56,474 nt of DNA from an uncultured Bacteroidota bacterium (GTDB taxonomy: Bacteria; Bacteroidota; Bacteroidia; Chitinophagales; Chitinophagaceae): assembly GCA_903853805.1 (NCBI GenBank), contig CAINUN010000011.1:1-56474 (forward strand), in the 5' to 3' direction. A program made the position numbers and the translations under genes. Of this stretch, positions 53,682 to 56,474 are shown in pieces; the first letter of the stretch is position 1; each line of letters begins with the position of its first letter. The notes beneath the pieces are model-generated. The model was given only the letters and a program-made list of their open reading frames with translations. It did not search any database and was not told where the DNA came from.

Positions 53682-54330
53682 ACTCTTAATAGTTACCCTT
53701 TTATTGACTGCTTTTTGTGTGAATGCGCAACAAATGAAATTAGGTTTGTTGGTGTATGGAGGTGGTGGCGATTGGTATGCCAACCCTACTTCTTTAAAGA
53801 ATCTCGCTACTTTTTGCAACCAACAATTACATACCTATCTTGCCTTGCAAGAAGGACAAGTGGAAGTGGGCAGCACCGAACTTTTCAATTATCCTTTTGT
53901 TCACATGACGGGGCATGGACGTTGGGCATTGAATGATGCAGAGGCTCAAAACCTAAGAACTTATCTTGAGTCGGGGGGATTTTTGCATATTGACGATAAT
54001 TATGGCATGGATGAGTATGTGCGCCCGGCATTGAAAAAAGTTTTTCCTGAGTTGACTTTGGTGGAACTGCCGTTTACGCATCCTATCTATCATCAGAAAT
54101 TCAATTTCCCGAATGGTTTGCCTAAAATTCATGAGCACGACAACAAACCACCGAAAGGTTATGGATTGATTTATAAAGGCAGATTGGTTTGTTTTTATTC
54201 TGTTGAAACTGACCTTGGAGATGGTTGGGAAGATTTTGATGTGCATAAAGACCCGCCGGAAAAACACCAAGCTGCTTTGCAGATGGGGGCGAATTTGATA
54301 CAGTATGTTTTTATGGGAGGGAAGAACTAA
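53671..54330 (+). CDS. DUF4159 domain exported protein
   Basis: A 219-aa protein, signal peptide about residues 1-16 (LLIVTLLLTAFCVNAQ), then a DUF4159 domain with YGGGGDWYANPTSLKNLA near its start and ESGGFLHIDDNYGMDEY in the middle. DUF4159 has an unknown, possibly enzymatic, role and often occurs with von Willebrand or AAA genes, which are absent here. It starts within the last codons of rsmE, so translational coupling is likely. Confidence 0.75.
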   Translation: MKFRLLIVTLLLTAFCVNAQQMKLGLLVYGGGGDWYANPTSLKNLATFCNQQLHTYLALQEGQVEVGSTELFNYPFVHMTGHGRWALNDAEAQNLRTYLESGGFLHIDDNYGMDEYVRPALKKVFPELTLVELPFTHPIYHQKFNFPNGLPKIHEHDNKPPKGYGLIYKGRLVCFYSVETDLGDGWEDFDVHKDPPEKHQAALQMGANLIQYVFMGGKN

Positions 54331-55254
54331 TCACTTAGCTTTTGAAGGAAACAAAAAACCAATTACTACCCACCAACGAAATCTTTCGAGCATAGTGAAT
54401 TTGCTCCATTGTCTTTTGAAGAGAAAACCAAAACCATACAACACGGCATAAACCCACTTAGCTTTATATTCAAGTAGTTTTACAACCAAAGCAAAGGGTT
54501 GACCTTTCAACCTCAATCGCTCACCACCACCAATGCCCATGCTATGGCGACGCACATAATCTCTATCAAATTTATTGCTCTCAACAGCATGTAACACTTC
54601 TACACCAGGCAAGTAAAAAACCTTTTTGCCATGCTTGAGAATGCGTAGGTAAATATCTTTTTCTTCGGTGGCAAGCAAGCCTTTACCGCTGCGACCTAAA
54701 GCGGTATTGAAATAACCGATTTCATCAAAAACCTTTTTGCGAAAAGCCATGTTGGCACCGCAAGGATAGCGTTGTCCTTTCAGTTGTTTGATGTCGGGAC
54801 CTTGATCGAATTTGCCAACTAATCCAAAGAAATATTTGCTGTACCAATCGGGAATTCCTGTAAGGAAATAAGGGGTGATTTTACCGCCGATGGAATAAAC
54901 ATCTTCATGTTGGTGGAAGAAGTCCACAATTTGTTGCAGCCAACCTGCTTGCGCTTTTGAATCATCATCTAGGTAAGCCACAATTTCGCCTTGTGCTTCT
55001 TTGGCGCAACGCGTGCGGGTGTGGGCTACGCCTTGATTGGTTTCGGTGAAGAAGCTAAAGTTGAGTGATGCATGCTGCACTTTAAAATTCTGTAATCGTT
55101 CGAGAGTGCCATCGGTGCTGTTGTTGTCTACCACAATCACTTCATACAAATTCTTATCAAAATCCTGATTAAAAATGCTTTCGATGGCATCAATAATAAA
55201 ACGTGCTCGGTTATACGAACAGATGACAGCAGATATTTTGAAACGTGCATTCAC
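54331..55254 (-). CDS. family 2 glycosyltransferase
   Basis: A 307-aa GT2 (GT-A fold). The nucleotide-binding start is ISAVICSYNRARFIIDAIES (about residues 7-26), the DXD motif is YLDDDSKAQAGWL (about 95), and the acceptor-site region is GANMAFRKKVFDE. ATEEKDIYLRIL carries the ED-like acceptor motif. A C-terminal hydrophobic helix (about 265-300) likely sits at the membrane. The frame opens with GTG at 55254; no ATG is nearby. It is divergent from a second GT2 gene at 55314 and could share its promoter region. Sugar and acceptor unknown. Confidence 0.85.
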   Translation of the reverse strand: MNARFKISAVICSYNRARFIIDAIESIFNQDFDKNLYEVIVVDNNSTDGTLERLQNFKVQHASLNFSFFTETNQGVAHTRTRCAKEAQGEIVAYLDDDSKAQAGWLQQIVDFFHQHEDVYSIGGKITPYFLTGIPDWYSKYFFGLVGKFDQGPDIKQLKGQRYPCGANMAFRKKVFDEIGYFNTALGRSGKGLLATEEKDIYLRILKHGKKVFYLPGVEVLHAVESNKFDRDYVRRHSMGIGGGERLRLKGQPFALVVKLLEYKAKWVYAVLYGFGFLFKRQWSKFTMLERFRWWVVIGFLFPSKAK

Positions 55255-55313
55255 GGCGGCAAATTACCACTATTTCCTTCATGCAAAAACCCTTTATCTT
55301 GCAGGCACTTCCT

Positions 55314-56198
55314 ATGGATTTGTCCATCGTCATTATCAACTATAATACTTTTCAACTCACTTGTGCGTGTATTGAAAGTGTGTTGCAATATGTCCGTAAT
55401 ATTTCTTACGAAATTATTGTGGTGGACAATGCTTCGCCAAAGGATAATGCCAATGAATTTCTGGTGCGTTTCCCTCAAATAAAATTGGTGAAAAACCCAG
55501 AGAACAATGGCTTTGCCAAAGGCAATAACTTAGGCATTCGTCATGCAGCGGGCAAGTATATTTTGTTGCTCAATTCCGATGCTTATTTGATTGAAGATTG
55601 TCTGTTGCCGGCGATAGATTTCATGCAACACCACCGCGAAGTAGGCGCTCTTTCCGTAAAAATTTTATACCCCGATGGCAGGTTTCAAAAAACAGCAAGA
55701 AGGTTTCGTTCTTTAAGAAATGAATTATTGGACCTTGCCCGTCCTTTGTTGCTCATGATGCCTTACAGTAAGCGTGCAACATTGATGCTGAACCAATATT
55801 TTCGTGGCGATTTTGATACGGAAGTTGATTGGGTGAGTGGGGCATTTATGCTATTCCCGAAAAAGGTGGTGGAACAACTGCCAGAGCAAAAACTTGACGA
55901 GCGTTTTTTTATGTATGGCGAAGACGAGTTGTGGTGTTATCAGTTTAAGAAATTGGGCTACAAAAATTATTTTCTCAGCACCACCTCAGTCGTTCATATT
56001 GCCAACGCAAGCACCGAACCTGCCAAGCAACTCCAATTACTGAAAACTATGATTGCCCACGAATTGGAAATCATGCAAGAAATGCACGGACGCGGCTTGT
56101 ATTACCACACGCTTAAATCACTTTTCTTGACTAAGGAGTATGGGCGTTATTGGGTGAAGGTATTGGTTTGGAAAGTGGCGAGGAAGAAGGTTAGGTAA
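55314..56198 (+). CDS. family 2 glycosyltransferase, rhamnosyltransferase-like
   Basis: About 294 aa from the ATG at 55314 (MDLSIVIINYNTFQLT), which is the usual GT2 start; a frame from 55245 adds 23 residues without family support. GT2 motifs: LLLNSDAYLIE (DXD-like), VDWVSGAFMLF and FFMYGEDELWCYQF (acceptor aspartate). This pattern is typical of dTDP-Rha:glycan and related transferases in cell-surface polysaccharide synthesis. A distinctive tail (LVWKVARKKVR) follows. It ends about 100 bp before tandem array F. Confidence 0.82.
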   Translation: MDLSIVIINYNTFQLTCACIESVLQYVRNISYEIIVVDNASPKDNANEFLVRFPQIKLVKNPENNGFAKGNNLGIRHAAGKYILLLNSDAYLIEDCLLPAIDFMQHHREVGALSVKILYPDGRFQKTARRFRSLRNELLDLARPLLLMMPYSKRATLMLNQYFRGDFDTEVDWVSGAFMLFPKKVVEQLPEQKLDERFFMYGEDELWCYQFKKLGYKNYFLSTTSVVHIANASTEPAKQLQLLKTMIAHELEIMQEMHGRGLYYHTLKSLFLTKEYGRYWVKVLVWKVARKKVR

Positions 56199-56295
56199 GG
56201 AATACACAATCTAATTTTCTCCAAATTCTTCACTCTTCATCACCTTTATTTTTCTAATAAACACCTTAATTACACTAAAAGCAACCTCATTATTT

Positions 56296-56450
56296 CTAAT
56301 AGAAATATTAATGTTGCTATTAGAAACTTTTAGGTAATATTTATTGTATATAATAATGCTATTAGAAACTTTTTTAATGCTATTAGTGTGTTATTATTAC
56401 ACTTTTAGTAACCTTTTTAATGCTATTAGTGTAATATTATTAAACGAATA
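56296..56450. repeat. tandem array F, 21/42-bp period, at the window end
   Basis: GCTATTAG cores start at 56316, 56358, 56379 and 56422, spaced 42, 21 and 43 bp. CTAATAG at 56296-56302 is the inverted form, so the array contains the CTAATAG/CTATTAG inverted pair. Tails are AAACTTTT or TGTAATATTATTA type. The array is AT-rich and may continue beyond 56474. It is downstream of the second GT2 gene. Confidence 0.75.
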
Positions 56451-56474
56451 GAAACCTAAATGTAAATAATAATA

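Overview
The window is a chromosomal segment of an AT-rich member of the Bacteroidota. Several things point there: type IX secretion (T9SS) proteins (PorQ, a PorP/SprF-like protein), five secreted proteins with C-terminal T9SS sorting domains plus a giant PKD-repeat protein with a gliding-motility-type C-terminus, a short ATP synthase epsilon subunit, weak or absent Shine-Dalgarno sequences, and promoters that fit the TTTG / TAnnTTTG pattern. The layout suggests a free-living, Chitinophagales/Sphingobacteriia-like organism, but the sequence does not fix the order. I saw no rRNA, tRNA, CRISPR or transposase genes.

Layout. 1-2.1 kb: a truncated lipoprotein gene, then atpD-atpC. 2.2-7.8 kb: an unknown helical protein followed by a 21-bp tandem array, a T9SS cargo protein, a LolC/E-type permease and a FemAB/GNAT-like protein. 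7.9-12.6 kb: an FkbM methyltransferase and an overlapping aroB-aroA-aroC shikimate operon with a lipoprotein gene upstream. 12.9-23.5 kb: mnmA, a lipoprotein, a secreted subtilase, an RsmB-like rRNA methylase, radC, a class III-like sirtuin, an ftsY operon with two membrane proteins, and a beta-CASP RNase. 23.5-30.0 kb is accessory: a 42-bp array, an unknown 224-aa protein, a tyrosine recombinase and three gene modules on the same strand. The first two modules are separated by large imperfect palindromes resembling attC sites, so the region looks like a small integron-like cassette array (350-aa unknown; DUF2971 plus a small protein; a toxin-antitoxin pair of the PIN type). 30.0-35.6 kb: a PorP/SprF-like gene and the giant PKD protein. 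35.8-38.3 kb is again accessory: an unknown 319-aa protein, a 41-bp palindromic array and a solitary PD-(D/E)XK nuclease. 38.3-56.2 kb is mostly core: two tandem secreted M1 peptidases, TerC, a J-KTSC protein, porQ, fabI, a LysE-type exporter, a T9SS cargo protein, carA, an SDR-type threonine dehydrogenase, an M23 peptidase, a thiamine-binding-like protein, an ECF sigma factor, rsmE, a DUF4159 protein and two divergent GT2 glycosyltransferases.

The most unusual signal is a set of six intergenic tandem arrays (about 2.94, 16.46, 23.6, 36.9, 43.7 and 56.3 kb). Their sequences are unrelated, but all have a period of about 21 bp or 41-42 bp, close to two or four turns of B-DNA, and each carries a short palindromic core. 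Three of them sit directly beside unknown 224-319-aa proteins with no recognisable domain. In the 36.9-kb array one unit keeps the surrounding frame but carries a completely different palindrome, which suggests that symmetry matters more than sequence. Arrays at 2.94 and 43.7 kb lie between a stop codon and a terminator and so are probably transcribed as 3' UTR. I consider this array/protein association, together with the integron-like cassette region, the best candidates for an undescribed system.
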